Below, piece after piece: positions 35,060 to 43,241 of a stretch of DNA of 64,000 bases. The notes under the pieces were generated by a model that had not been told where the DNA came from, searched no databases, and saw nothing but the letters and a program-made list of their open reading frames with translations. Numbering within the stretch: the stretch's first letter is position 1; each line of letters opens with the position of its first letter. The stretch lies in NCBI GenBank assembly GCA_964293815.1, contig CAXYYC010000004.1, positions 1 to 64,000 on the forward strand. The letters run 5' to 3'. The translations under genes were made by a program, and so were the position numbers. This DNA is from CTSOIL-112 sp964293815. GTDB taxonomy: Bacteria > Pseudomonadota > Gammaproteobacteria > Burkholderiales > Burkholderiaceae.

Positions 35060-35093
35060 AAAAAATTGCCCATATCGCGAACCATATGGGCAA
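35060..35093 (-). terminator. hairpin with U-run between the IID and IIA genes
   Basis: On the minus strand TTGCCCATAT pairs with ATATGGGCAA around an 8-nt loop and is followed by six T. It looks like a functional terminator inside the operon, so IIA may be made in different amounts from IIB, IIC and IID. Confidence 0.7.
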
Positions 35094-35103
35094 AGTTTTT
35101 TGA

Positions 35104-36033
35104 TTAACCACCCATGCGTGCAGTCAAGGCCGCAGGATCAATGATGTCGATACCTAACATCATTTTGGCCAGAACCGGCAGCAAGGTACATGCCAAACCG
35201 AACAGTACGGTAAAGCCAACCAGTCGCAACGGTGAGTCGCCTTTTTTGATGCGCCACAAAATCAACAAGGTCCACAGCAGCGGCAACAAGGCCGGCATAA
35301 TCGGATCAACCAAATCTTTTTGCAACGAGTAGACATAAGGTTTTTCCGCCCCTGGTACAACTCGGCTCATTTCCAAACCGGAGGTCATGTTGACATAGCT
35401 GGCGGTCATTCCGCCGATCACGGTTAAACCGACAATAGATGCGGCATGACTGAGCTTTTTGGTTTGCTCCTTCAAATTGGCAATCGCCGAAACCCCCATC
35501 TTGTAGCCATACGAGGCCAAGCCAAAACGCAGGCCAAAATGCACCAAGTTAAATGCGACCAAGAAGAAGATCGGACCCAACCATGAACCCGTTAGCGAGA
35601 AAGATGCGCCCACGCCACCACAAATGGACAGCAAGGTCAGCCAGAAAACCGCATCGCCAATCCCGCCGCCCGGCCCCATGGTCGCCACTTTAATCGCGCG
35701 AATAGTCGAAATGCGCTCTTTGGATTCCTCCATCGCCAGCACGAGACCGGAAATAAAGGTGACCAAAAACGGGTGGGTATTGAAGAACTCCAAGTGCATG
35801 GCCATGGATTTTTTCAAATCCTCTTCGTTCTTATGCACTTTGCGCAAACTCGGCAAGATACTAAAGAGCCAACCATTGGCCTGCATACGTTCATAGTTAA
35901 AACTCGCTTGCAGAAACAGTGAGCGCCATGCCATGCGCATCAGGTCCTTACTGGTTAACACTTTTTCCTTGCTTTGATCCTGATAGTTATCAGCATCCAC
36001 GGGCGTGACCGTTTTTAATTGTTCGTTTGTCAT
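35104..36033 (-). CDS. agaD: PTS mannose-family IID component
   Basis: A 309-residue IID membrane component of a mannose-family PTS. The start at 36033 (MTNEQLKTVT) follows AGGAAGGAA, which lies inside the end of the IIC gene. LMRMAWRSLFLQASFNYERMQ and the HLEFFNTHPFL and GPGGGIGDAVFW segments are diagnostic for IID. Several hydrophobic stretches follow, the last near the C-terminus. IID and IIC form the sugar channel. The gene starts one base after the IIC stop. Specificity for N-acetylgalactosamine or galactosamine is inferred from the aga context; N-acetylglucosamine is possible given the nag genes nearby. Confidence 0.9.
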   Translation of the reverse strand: MTNEQLKTVTPVDADNYQDQSKEKVLTSKDLMRMAWRSLFLQASFNYERMQANGWLFSILPSLRKVHKNEEDLKKSMAMHLEFFNTHPFLVTFISGLVLAMEESKERISTIRAIKVATMGPGGGIGDAVFWLTLLSICGGVGASFSLTGSWLGPIFFLVAFNLVHFGLRFGLASYGYKMGVSAIANLKEQTKKLSHAASIVGLTVIGGMTASYVNMTSGLEMSRVVPGAEKPYVYSLQKDLVDPIMPALLPLLWTLLILWRIKKGDSPLRLVGFTVLFGLACTLLPVLAKMMLGIDIIDPAALTARMGG

Positions 36034-36034
36034 T

Positions 36035-36832
36035 TTAGATTCCTTCCTCTTCATCATGAGCGACTTTGACCACAGCCGGTGATTCACTGATGTGTTCACG
36101 AATAAAGTATTCGATCAGCGCGAACACCAAACCGACCAAGGCAACGGCCAGCAAAGGCTGTTTGAAATAAGCGGTTAACAAGAAACCCAGTACAAAGTAC
36201 GCCACATACTGCTTGCGCAACATAATGTTCAACAAAATACCGAAACCGATCGCAGGCATCAAACCACCAGCGAATTTCAAACCATCGGTAATCCACGCGG
36301 GAATCAATTGAACCAAGGTTTTTGCCGCGTCCGCACCCAGATAAATCACGGAGAACGCAATCGCGAAGTAGAACACGAACAAAATCGTCATACCCAAATA
36401 GTTCAGATTGGCAATGCCTCGGAAATTAAGGTTTTTTGCATAACCATCCGCCACACTCATCAGCGGCGAAAACACGGTGAACAAGAACGTGATACAAATT
36501 TGTACGAAAATCGCGAACGGCACAGCGACCAAAATCGCTTGCTCCGCCGTCTGTCCGGTCACGATCGCGAAGGCAGTACCGATAATCCCGCCCAGCACCA
36601 CATTTGGCGGCTGCGCGCCAGCCAACGGCACCAAACCCATCCACATCAATTCAAATGTCGCACCAGCAACCAAGCCCAATTGCGGCTCACCGAGAATCAA
36701 GCCAACAATCGGACCGGTGATGATCGGTCGGTGAATATGGGTTAACACGTTAAACAAATCGATACCGGCGATACCGGCAAACAACGCAATCAGTAAGGCT
36801 TGCGTTAAAGTGACATTAGCTACAGCATCCAT
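36035..36832 (-). CDS. agaC: PTS mannose-family IIC component
   Basis: A 265-residue IIC permease component. It spans the membrane many times. LIALFAGIAGIDLFN at the N-terminus, ITGPIVGLILGEPQLGLVAG and LMWMGLVPLAGAQPPN are the conserved mannose-family IIC signatures. AGGAG lies 8 bp before the ATG. It is 24 bp downstream of the IIB gene. Paired with IID it forms the substrate translocation site. Confidence 0.92.
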   Translation of the reverse strand: MDAVANVTLTQALLIALFAGIAGIDLFNVLTHIHRPIITGPIVGLILGEPQLGLVAGATFELMWMGLVPLAGAQPPNVVLGGIIGTAFAIVTGQTAEQAILVAVPFAIFVQICITFLFTVFSPLMSVADGYAKNLNFRGIANLNYLGMTILFVFYFAIAFSVIYLGADAAKTLVQLIPAWITDGLKFAGGLMPAIGFGILLNIMLRKQYVAYFVLGFLLTAYFKQPLLAVALVGLVFALIEYFIREHISESPAVVKVAHDEEEGI

Positions 36833-36856
36833 AGCCTTCTCCTTAGGTTAATAAAA

Positions 36857-37330
36857 TCACAGCAAAGACAGAATGTCTTTTTTGACGTCATCAGGGGTTT
36901 TCTGCACCGTGCAGACCACACCCTTTTCCGCCAAAGCACGGAAACAGCGCGCATCGTCATCGTCCACGCTCACCGTTTTATCGACTTGTCGCTTGCCTTC
37001 GGCAAAATGCATATTGCCCACGTTCACGGCGCCGATGGGCACGCCACCTTCAACCAAGCGCAAAACCGATTGAGGTGTGCGACAAACCAAGAAAATTTTT
37101 TGACGATCAGCAGCCTTGTGAATGACGTCAATGGTCTTTTGCAGCGTAAAGTAGCGCGACTCCACACCATTGGGCAAAGCCATATCCATTAAGCTTTTTT
37201 GCACCTCGTCCATCGCCAACTCATCGTCCGCGACCAATACCAAATTGGCGCCCAGCCAATTCACCCAAGTCATGCCCACTTGACCATGAATCAGGCGGTT
37301 ATCAATACGGGTCAGTAAAATATTCGGCAT
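36857..37330 (-). CDS. agaB: PTS mannose-family IIB component
   Basis: A 157-residue IIB of the mannose family. The phosphorylated residue is His15 in RIDNRLIHGQVGMTW. It passes phosphate from IIA to the incoming sugar. GVPIGAVNVGNMHFAEGKRQ is shared with hexosamine-type IIB proteins such as AgaB/AgaV, which supports a hexosamine substrate. GGAGAA precedes the ATG. It lies 39 bp downstream of agaS. Confidence 0.92.
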   Translation of the reverse strand: MPNILLTRIDNRLIHGQVGMTWVNWLGANLVLVADDELAMDEVQKSLMDMALPNGVESRYFTLQKTIDVIHKAADRQKIFLVCRTPQSVLRLVEGGVPIGAVNVGNMHFAEGKRQVDKTVSVDDDDARCFRALAEKGVVCTVQKTPDDVKKDILSLL

Positions 37331-37369
37331 ATGTTCTCCTTTTCCTCTACGTTTTATGAACAGACTTGT

Positions 37370-38551
37370 TTAATTCGATTCAGGTGCAAAGGGGTAGCGC
37401 GTCACCCCCTGCACCACGCGGTTGACCTCGCCGCTCGGGCTTGGGTTGTCCGGCGCAACGCCATGCTGTACCGCCAGCTTCAAACCCATCACTTGCGCCA
37501 CCAACACATGCAAAGGTGCGAGCACCGAGTCGGGGTAATGAGCCAGCGACTCAGGTAGCGTAATGATGTGCAAACGCTCCGAATGCGGCAATGCGCGCAA
37601 CTCGTTCACCATCGCATGAGGCGCGACGGCGATCAGATGCCGCGCCGTGCCGTCTTGCACCAATTCGATCAACATATCGCGGTCAAACTGCTGTGTGTAA
37701 GGATGTGCGCTGACAAACAGGCACACCGTGGTATTCGCATTGACAATGGATTTGGGGCCGTGACGAAAGCCCAATGAGCTTTCCGCCAAGGTCACCACTT
37801 TGCCCGCCGTCATCTCCAAGACTTTTAACGCCGCCTCGCGTGCCACACCAAACAAGGTATTGCTGCCCAAATACACCAATCGGTCAGACGCGCAGACGCC
37901 TTCAATCGCCGGATGCGTCCACAGTATGTGATTGAGTTCATCACTGGCTTGAGCCACTGCCGCCAAATCAGGTACGCTCTGTCCCGCCGCCCGCATCAGC
38001 AATTGATGCGTGAACAACAACATGGTGGAGAAACTGGAGGTCATGACAAAGCTGCGATCGTGCGTGCGCTCCGGCATCAGGCAGCAATGCGTTTGTGGAT
38101 GGTTCGTGCGCGCCATCGCGCCTTCGGGATTGCAGGTCACATTGATGTGCACCACATTCGGCGCCAGTTGCGCCACTTTCTCCGCCGTGTCCACGCTCTC
38201 TGGGCTATTGCCCGAACGCGCGAATGAGAACAACACGCCCGAGCTGTTTGGCTTGAAGTACACATCTGGCCGGCTCACAATATCGGTGGTCGGCACGAAG
38301 CGCACCTGCGCCGAGGCGATTTTGTCGATCTCATCGACCAAAATTGCGCCGATATAGGACGACGTACCTGCACCGCAAAACGTCACCTGCGCATCGGGCA
38401 AAGCCAAGGTTTGACGCAGCAATGTGTACAAATCCTGTGGCTGCTCATCCAACAATGACTGGATTTCCCGCCAGCAGTCGCCTTGTTGTGCGATTTCGCG
38501 CACGACATGCGTGGCGCCATCCAAAACGAGGCTATTGATATGAATAGACAT
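37370..38551 (-). CDS. agaS: AgaS-type galactosamine-6-phosphate deaminase/isomerase
   Basis: A 393-residue double-SIS protein. AgaS converts D-galactosamine 6-phosphate to tagatose 6-phosphate and ammonia. FCGAGTSSYIG and FSFARSGNSPESV are the first SIS site, SSFSTMLLF and the ESSLGFRHGPKS segment mark the second and are typical of AgaS rather than GlmS. It sits between the kbaZ-type gene and the PTS genes, the usual aga order. Together with NagA-type deacetylation it would start catabolism of N-acetylgalactosamine. The length is normal. Confidence 0.92.
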   Translation of the reverse strand: MSIHINSLVLDGATHVVREIAQQGDCWREIQSLLDEQPQDLYTLLRQTLALPDAQVTFCGAGTSSYIGAILVDEIDKIASAQVRFVPTTDIVSRPDVYFKPNSSGVLFSFARSGNSPESVDTAEKVAQLAPNVVHINVTCNPEGAMARTNHPQTHCCLMPERTHDRSFVMTSSFSTMLLFTHQLLMRAAGQSVPDLAAVAQASDELNHILWTHPAIEGVCASDRLVYLGSNTLFGVAREAALKVLEMTAGKVVTLAESSLGFRHGPKSIVNANTTVCLFVSAHPYTQQFDRDMLIELVQDGTARHLIAVAPHAMVNELRALPHSERLHIITLPESLAHYPDSVLAPLHVLVAQVMGLKLAVQHGVAPDNPSPSGEVNRVVQGVTRYPFAPESN

Positions 38552-38575
38552 CTCGAACCTACCTTTTTCGTTGGT

Positions 38576-39895
38576 TTATTGAATGCTTTGTGTGCTTTGT
38601 GCGTTGCGCATACCGTCCATCGGCTGTGTGGCACGGTAATACGGCAGCAGTGCCTGCTGAATGTGGAAGTGCAGCAACGCGTCAAATTCGGCTTGCAAGC
38701 GGCCTTCGCGCACCGCCTCATAAGCGATTGGGAAGAATTGTTTGAGCACACCCAGCGGAATGGTTTTGTTGGTCAACGCGGCTTTTAACGTTGCGACGGC
38801 GGCCACCATGTGCGGCTCTGGCCAATAGTAGCGACAGCGGTCAGAGAAACTGTATGCGCGCGATAAACGCTGCTCGTCCGCACTGCCTTCGTAGTATTTT
38901 TGCCAATACTTCGGTTGCGCCAGCATGACCTGCTCCAAGGTTGCTTTGAGCGATGGCGTATTTGGCACTAAAATGTGCGCCACATCGTCCAAGGCAAAGT
39001 ACGCCTCGCGCACGGCAAAGGTCAGCGCCGGCCCTACTTTTAAAATCGCAAAATGGTCGCGCACCAAATCGGTAAATGCCTGTGGCTTTTGATAATCGGT
39101 GGAATGCGCCTCAAACACGGTATCGGCAAACTCGTTCGACAACGCGGACAAATCCTGCGCCTGACTCGGTTCGTAATCAATCACATTGTGGTGGTCAAAC
39201 TCCACCCCCGGTTGCACGACCAGCCCGACGACGCGCGGCCAAACAGCGCTCAAACCATGTTCTGAAAATATTTTTTGATGGATATCGTAGGTGGTGCGTG
39301 CCGCACTGGGTGAGGTCGGCGTGAGCACATTCAAATCCTCTTGCGCCCCGCCGGGAACGGGCACTTCTGTGCCGATGACATAGACAATCTCGTGCGCCAA
39401 TCCGCATGTTTGCGCCGTTTGCTCGGCAATCGCACACAGGCGCGCCGCGCGCTCTGCGACCACATGATCGCTCAAAACCTTTGGATCGTCGGCGCACGAC
39501 ATACTGCAATCCAAATGAATCTTTTGATACCCTGCCGCAACATAGTGTCGAATCAATTCATCGGCGTGGTTCATCGCCTCTTCGGCAGGTAAATGTTGCC
39601 AAGCGTTTGGACCCAAATGGTCACCTCCCAACACCAAACGCTCGGCGTTCAAACCATAGTCATGCAACAACTTCGAGACATACGCAATAAAACCTTTGGG
39701 CGTCATGCCGGTGTAGCCACCGAATTGGTCCACCTGATTAGAGGTTGATTCAATCAGCAAAATATCATCAAAGGTTTGAGCCAATTTTGCTGCCGCCACA
39801 ATCACATCTGGATGTGCGCTACACACTGAAGTGATGCCACCGTGACCGGTGTGTTTATGTTCTCGAATACGTTGTGCAATGACGTTAGTTCTCAT
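38576..39895 (-). CDS. kbaZ: tagatose-bisphosphate aldolase non-catalytic subunit type protein (KbaZ/GatZ)
   Basis: A 439-residue KbaZ/GatZ-type protein. The start at 39895 (MRTNVIAQRIREHK) overlaps the end of agaR by 11 bp; the frame opens 53 codons earlier inside agaR. GGITSVCSAHPDV, LVLGGDHLGPNAW and FDHHNVIDY are family signatures. In E. coli KbaZ and GatZ stabilise the catalytic class II aldolases KbaY and GatY. In some bacteria a homologue (AgaZ) has instead been proposed to phosphorylate tagatose 6-phosphate. No KbaY/GatY and no kinase are in this window, so its exact role is open. Confidence 0.9.
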   Translation of the reverse strand: MRTNVIAQRIREHKHTGHGGITSVCSAHPDVIVAAAKLAQTFDDILLIESTSNQVDQFGGYTGMTPKGFIAYVSKLLHDYGLNAERLVLGGDHLGPNAWQHLPAEEAMNHADELIRHYVAAGYQKIHLDCSMSCADDPKVLSDHVVAERAARLCAIAEQTAQTCGLAHEIVYVIGTEVPVPGGAQEDLNVLTPTSPSAARTTYDIHQKIFSEHGLSAVWPRVVGLVVQPGVEFDHHNVIDYEPSQAQDLSALSNEFADTVFEAHSTDYQKPQAFTDLVRDHFAILKVGPALTFAVREAYFALDDVAHILVPNTPSLKATLEQVMLAQPKYWQKYYEGSADEQRLSRAYSFSDRCRYYWPEPHMVAAVATLKAALTNKTIPLGVLKQFFPIAYEAVREGRLQAEFDALLHFHIQQALLPYYRATQPMDGMRNAQSTQSIQ

Positions 39896-40673
39896 GGTAG
39901 TGATCGACCTCGAATAGCTGGATGCGATGTCGATCAAACAATTGACGGAATTCATCGGGCACACGTTGATCGGTGACGATCCCAGTGATGCGGTCAAAAT
40001 GCATGATCGAAGCAAACGCACGTTGATGGAATTTAGAAAAATCGGCCAAGACATACACCTCTTTGGCTTGCTCGGCCATCAGGCGGGTTAATTGCGCATT
40101 GGCGGTATTGGCCGTGGTGAATCCGGCTCGAATATCAATGCCGTTGGTACCGATAAAGGCTTTGGAAAAATGGCAGGACTTCAAAATATCGTGGGCAATC
40201 GTGCCCTCGAAGGCCATCAAGTCGTGCTCCAATTTGCCACCCAGCGCATGTACGCGCAGATGTTGGCGCTCGGACAGTGCCAATAAAGCAGGCAAAGAAC
40301 TGAGCATCACATTAATCGGCACATCGGGCAATTCCTGCACAAAGGCCAGCGTGGTAGAACCGGAGTCAATAATCAATGAATCATTGTCCGGATTGACCAG
40401 ATGTTTGGCAGCAAACGCACCGATGGCTTTTTTGGCTGCCATATTCAGATTAGAGCGATCGGGATTGGTGTGTGAAAAGGCAAAACGATTGGCGATCATC
40501 GCGCCGCCATGCTGTTTGCTCACATAGCCGTCATCATCAAGCTGACGCAAATCGCGATGAATGGTCATCACAGACACTTTAAATTCCTGTGCCAAACCCT
40601 GAACAGACACACTTTTTTCTTGGCGCAGACGATCCAAAATAGCTGTTTGGCGTTGAATACGGTTGGTTTTCAC
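39885..40673 (-). CDS. agaR: DeoR-family transcriptional regulator AgaR
   Basis: A 262-residue DeoR-family repressor starting with GTG at 40673; AAAGG lies 7 bp upstream. VQGLAQEFKVSVMTIHRDLRQLDDDG is the winged helix-turn-helix (about residues 22-48) and the rest is the sugar-phosphate-binding DeoR sensor, with IDSGSTTLAF and the YVLADFSKF segment. It heads the operon it presumably controls, so autoregulation is likely. Candidate operators are three copies of an 8-bp element around the promoter upstream and a palindrome GAAAGCCTTTC (40675-40685) that covers the ribosome binding site. Confidence 0.92.
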   Translation of the reverse strand: MKTNRIQRQTAILDRLRQEKSVSVQGLAQEFKVSVMTIHRDLRQLDDDGYVSKQHGGAMIANRFAFSHTNPDRSNLNMAAKKAIGAFAAKHLVNPDNDSLIIDSGSTTLAFVQELPDVPINVMLSSLPALLALSERQHLRVHALGGKLEHDLMAFEGTIAHDILKSCHFSKAFIGTNGIDIRAGFTTANTANAQLTRLMAEQAKEVYVLADFSKFHQRAFASIMHFDRITGIVTDQRVPDEFRQLFDRHRIQLFEVDHYHEN

Positions 40674-41114
40674 TTGAAAGCCTTTCTAATGAATTATTTT
40701 TCATAGCGGCAAACCATGTTATTACTTTAAAATAAATGTTATTTTGTGTCAATAAAAAATCATTATTTAACACAAAAACAACATATATTTGATGCAAATA
40801 ACATTAGTAAAATACCGCCCTGCTGCACAAAATTACCTAAAAACCACCACCAATCGAAAAAGATATTGATAAAACAAGATTCTATAACGATAGATTTTCA
40901 AGCAAACTATGAGATAAAATAACAATTAATCATCTCTTGTTTGCAATTTATCAACAAAATTTAACATTTATCATGATTGTTAGATAACTATTCAGTTTAA
41001 GACTAACTCACTTACGGTGCAACTGCTGTGCATCAGTGGTGACAAAAACCCAACGAATTGCACGACCTCCGTTGGATTTGCACTCCAGCCACACCGGTCA
41101 CATAGGAGAAATAA
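40674..41114. other. AT-rich divergent regulatory region of the aga operon and the HPr-EI gene
   Basis: This 441-bp gap carries the control region for two divergent units. It is strongly AT-rich. It holds a palindrome at 40675-40685, a consensus-like promoter for the aga operon (see separate entry), three copies of ATGTTATT/AATAACAT (40716, 40736, 40797), and TTTTGTGT/ACACAAAA inverted arms at 40742-40777. AGGAG at 41104-41108 is the ribosome binding site of the HPr-EI gene. No plus-strand promoter could be fixed with confidence and no gene is seen. Confidence 0.7.
40716..40752 (-). promoter_or_regulatory. aga operon promoter with overlapping repeated operator-like elements
   Basis: On the minus strand a perfect TTGACA (40752-40747) is followed after exactly 17 bp by TAAAGT (40729-40724). 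One AATAACAT lies inside the spacer (40743-40736) and a second directly downstream of the -10 box (40723-40716), 20 bp or two helical turns apart. A third copy in inverse orientation is at 40797-40804. A repressor on these sites would block RNA polymerase; AgaR is the natural candidate. Confidence 0.6.
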
Positions 41115-43157
41115 ATGTCAAACACCGCCTCGACCGATCACACGAATCATCTGTTTCATCAGCGCTTGAAACTGCCGAATCCGCTGGGTTTACACGCACG
41201 CCCAGCCACCCAATTATCCAAAATGGTGAAAAAACTCAATGCCCGCGTGTTCATCGAAAGCGAGTCCGGCCAGCGCGCCGACTGCCGCAAAATGTTTGAA
41301 TTACTGGGTTTAGGTTTATCGCATGGTGCACTCATCACAGTCCTCAGCGACGACGAAACAGTGTTACACAGCGTGGCTCATGCCATTGAGATGGGGCTGG
41401 GCGACGATTTGGACAGCCAACCGAACGAGCCAAAGCCACAAAATGCCATGCTGTGGGCGCCGCAAGGCGAGATACGGATGCTGCAAGGCGTCGGCGCCTC
41501 CGATGGCTTGGTCATCGGCACCATTCGCCACCACCATCAGCAGCATTTCGATATTCCCGACGAATCAGCCTCACCGACGGAGGAAATCGCAGCATTCAGT
41601 CAGGCGTTGGCCGAGGCGCAACGCGCGATATTGTCCTTAATGAACGCTGCTGGCGCGCACACTTCGGTCAATCAAGCTGCGATTTTTGAAGCGCATTTGG
41701 CGTTGTTGGACGACAAAGATATGGTCAGCGACACCTTCGCACGCATCGCCGAGGGGGAGAATGCCGCGCGCGCGTACAAACATGTGACCGACGCGCGCAT
41801 CGTTGAACTATCCAACGTCAGCGATGTCAACATCGCCGCGCGTGCCGCTGACATCCGCGACATTCGCAACCGCGTGATCAGCATTTTGCTGGGCATTGAG
41901 CAAAAGCAACAACACTACGACACACCGGCGATCATCTGCGCCGAGGATTTGACCCCGAGCGACACCTCGCGACTGAAACCCGATCAGGTGCTGGGCTTCA
42001 TCACCGCTATGGGCGGGCCAACCAGTCACAGCGCGATCATCGCGCGCGGCATGGGACTACCGGCGGTGGTGGCGATTGGCCAAGCGATTCGCGAGCTACC
42101 CGAGGACACGACCATCATCATGGATGGCGTCAGCGGGCGCGTTTACATCGAGCCGACAGAAGCGCAGATCGCCAGCGCACGCGCGGCGCAAGCAGCATTG
42201 CAACAGCAATTGGATGTGGCGCTCACCCGCCGCATGGAAGCAGGGCAAACCGCCGACGGCGTGGCGATTCAGATTGGCGCGAACATTAATTCTGCCGAGG
42301 CCGCAGCCGCCGCAATTGATGCGGGCGCGCAAGGCGTGGGCTTGATGCGCACCGAGTTTCTGTATCTGGAGCGCGACAGCATTCCGAACGAGGAGGATCA
42401 AGAGGCCGCCTACCGCGCAATGGCGCAGGCGATGGGCGAGCGGCCGTTGATCATTCGCACGCTGGACATCGGCGGCGATAAAGAAGTGCCGTATTTGGGA
42501 CTGGCGCATGAAGATAACGCCTTTCTCGGTATTCGCGGCATTCGCCTGTGTTTTGAGCGCCCCGACTTGTTCATGCCGCAATTGCGCGCGATTTGCCGCG
42601 TAGCCAAAGACCATGCGAACGTCCACGTCATGTTCCCGATGATTGGCAAGCTGTCGGACTGGACGCGCGCGAAAGAGTTATTGGACGAAGTGCGCCAGCA
42701 AATCGGTGCGCCCGAATTCCCCGTCGGTGTGATGATTGAAGTGCCATCCGCCGCATTGATCGCCCCGCATTTGGCCAAGCATGTGGACTTTTTCAGCATC
42801 GGCACCAACGATTTGACCCAATACACTTTGGCGATGGATCGCATGCATCCGCTGCTGGCGAACCAGACCGACGCCATGCATCCGGCGGTACTGCAATTGA
42901 TCGATCTGACGGTCAAAGCCGCGCTCGCTCACGGCAAATGGGTCGGCGTCTGCGGCGGTGCTGCGGGCGAGGTTGCCGCCGCCAAAGTCTTGGTCGGTTT
43001 GGGCGTGCGCGAACTCTCCATGAGTCCGCCGCAAATCGCTGTGGTCAAGCAGGCTTTGCGCCAATACCGCTTGGCCGAATTGCAGGATTTGGCGCAGCGC
43101 GTGCTGGCGCAAGGTAGCTCCAAAGCGGTGCGCGATATTCTGAGGGAACATGCGTGA
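41115..43157 (+). CDS. HPr-Enzyme I fusion phosphotransferase
   Basis: A 680-residue fusion of the two general PTS proteins. Residues about 15-100 are an HPr domain with the phosphorylated His27 (PLGLHARPA). Residues about 115-680 are Enzyme I, which takes phosphate from PEP on His305 (GGPTSHSAI); GVGLMRTEFLY, FFSIGTNDLTQYTLAMDR and Cys613 in GVCGGAAGE belong to the PEP site. No EIIA or GAF domain is attached, so it differs from FruB/FPr and PtsP. It faces away from the aga operon and shares its control region, so it probably feeds phosphate to AgaF. AGGAG lies 6 bp before the ATG. Confidence 0.92.
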   Translation: MSNTASTDHTNHLFHQRLKLPNPLGLHARPATQLSKMVKKLNARVFIESESGQRADCRKMFELLGLGLSHGALITVLSDDETVLHSVAHAIEMGLGDDLDSQPNEPKPQNAMLWAPQGEIRMLQGVGASDGLVIGTIRHHHQQHFDIPDESASPTEEIAAFSQALAEAQRAILSLMNAAGAHTSVNQAAIFEAHLALLDDKDMVSDTFARIAEGENAARAYKHVTDARIVELSNVSDVNIAARAADIRDIRNRVISILLGIEQKQQHYDTPAIICAEDLTPSDTSRLKPDQVLGFITAMGGPTSHSAIIARGMGLPAVVAIGQAIRELPEDTTIIMDGVSGRVYIEPTEAQIASARAAQAALQQQLDVALTRRMEAGQTADGVAIQIGANINSAEAAAAAIDAGAQGVGLMRTEFLYLERDSIPNEEDQEAAYRAMAQAMGERPLIIRTLDIGGDKEVPYLGLAHEDNAFLGIRGIRLCFERPDLFMPQLRAICRVAKDHANVHVMFPMIGKLSDWTRAKELLDEVRQQIGAPEFPVGVMIEVPSAALIAPHLAKHVDFFSIGTNDLTQYTLAMDRMHPLLANQTDAMHPAVLQLIDLTVKAALAHGKWVGVCGGAAGEVAAAKVLVGLGVRELSMSPPQIAVVKQALRQYRLAELQDLAQRVLAQGSSKAVRDILREHA

Positions 43158-43191
43158 GTATGCGTAAATCAATAGGCGCAATCATGAAGCC

Positions 43192-43224
43192 AAAAACCCC
43201 GAGTGTGATGGCTCGGGGCTTTTT
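43192..43224. terminator. bidirectional terminator between the HPr-EI and nagB genes
   Basis: CCCCGAG (43197-43203) and CTCGGGG (43212-43218) pair around an 8-nt loop, with five A on the left and five T on the right. It separates two convergent genes. Confidence 0.8.
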
Positions 43225-43241
43225 CATTGGACAAAACACAC

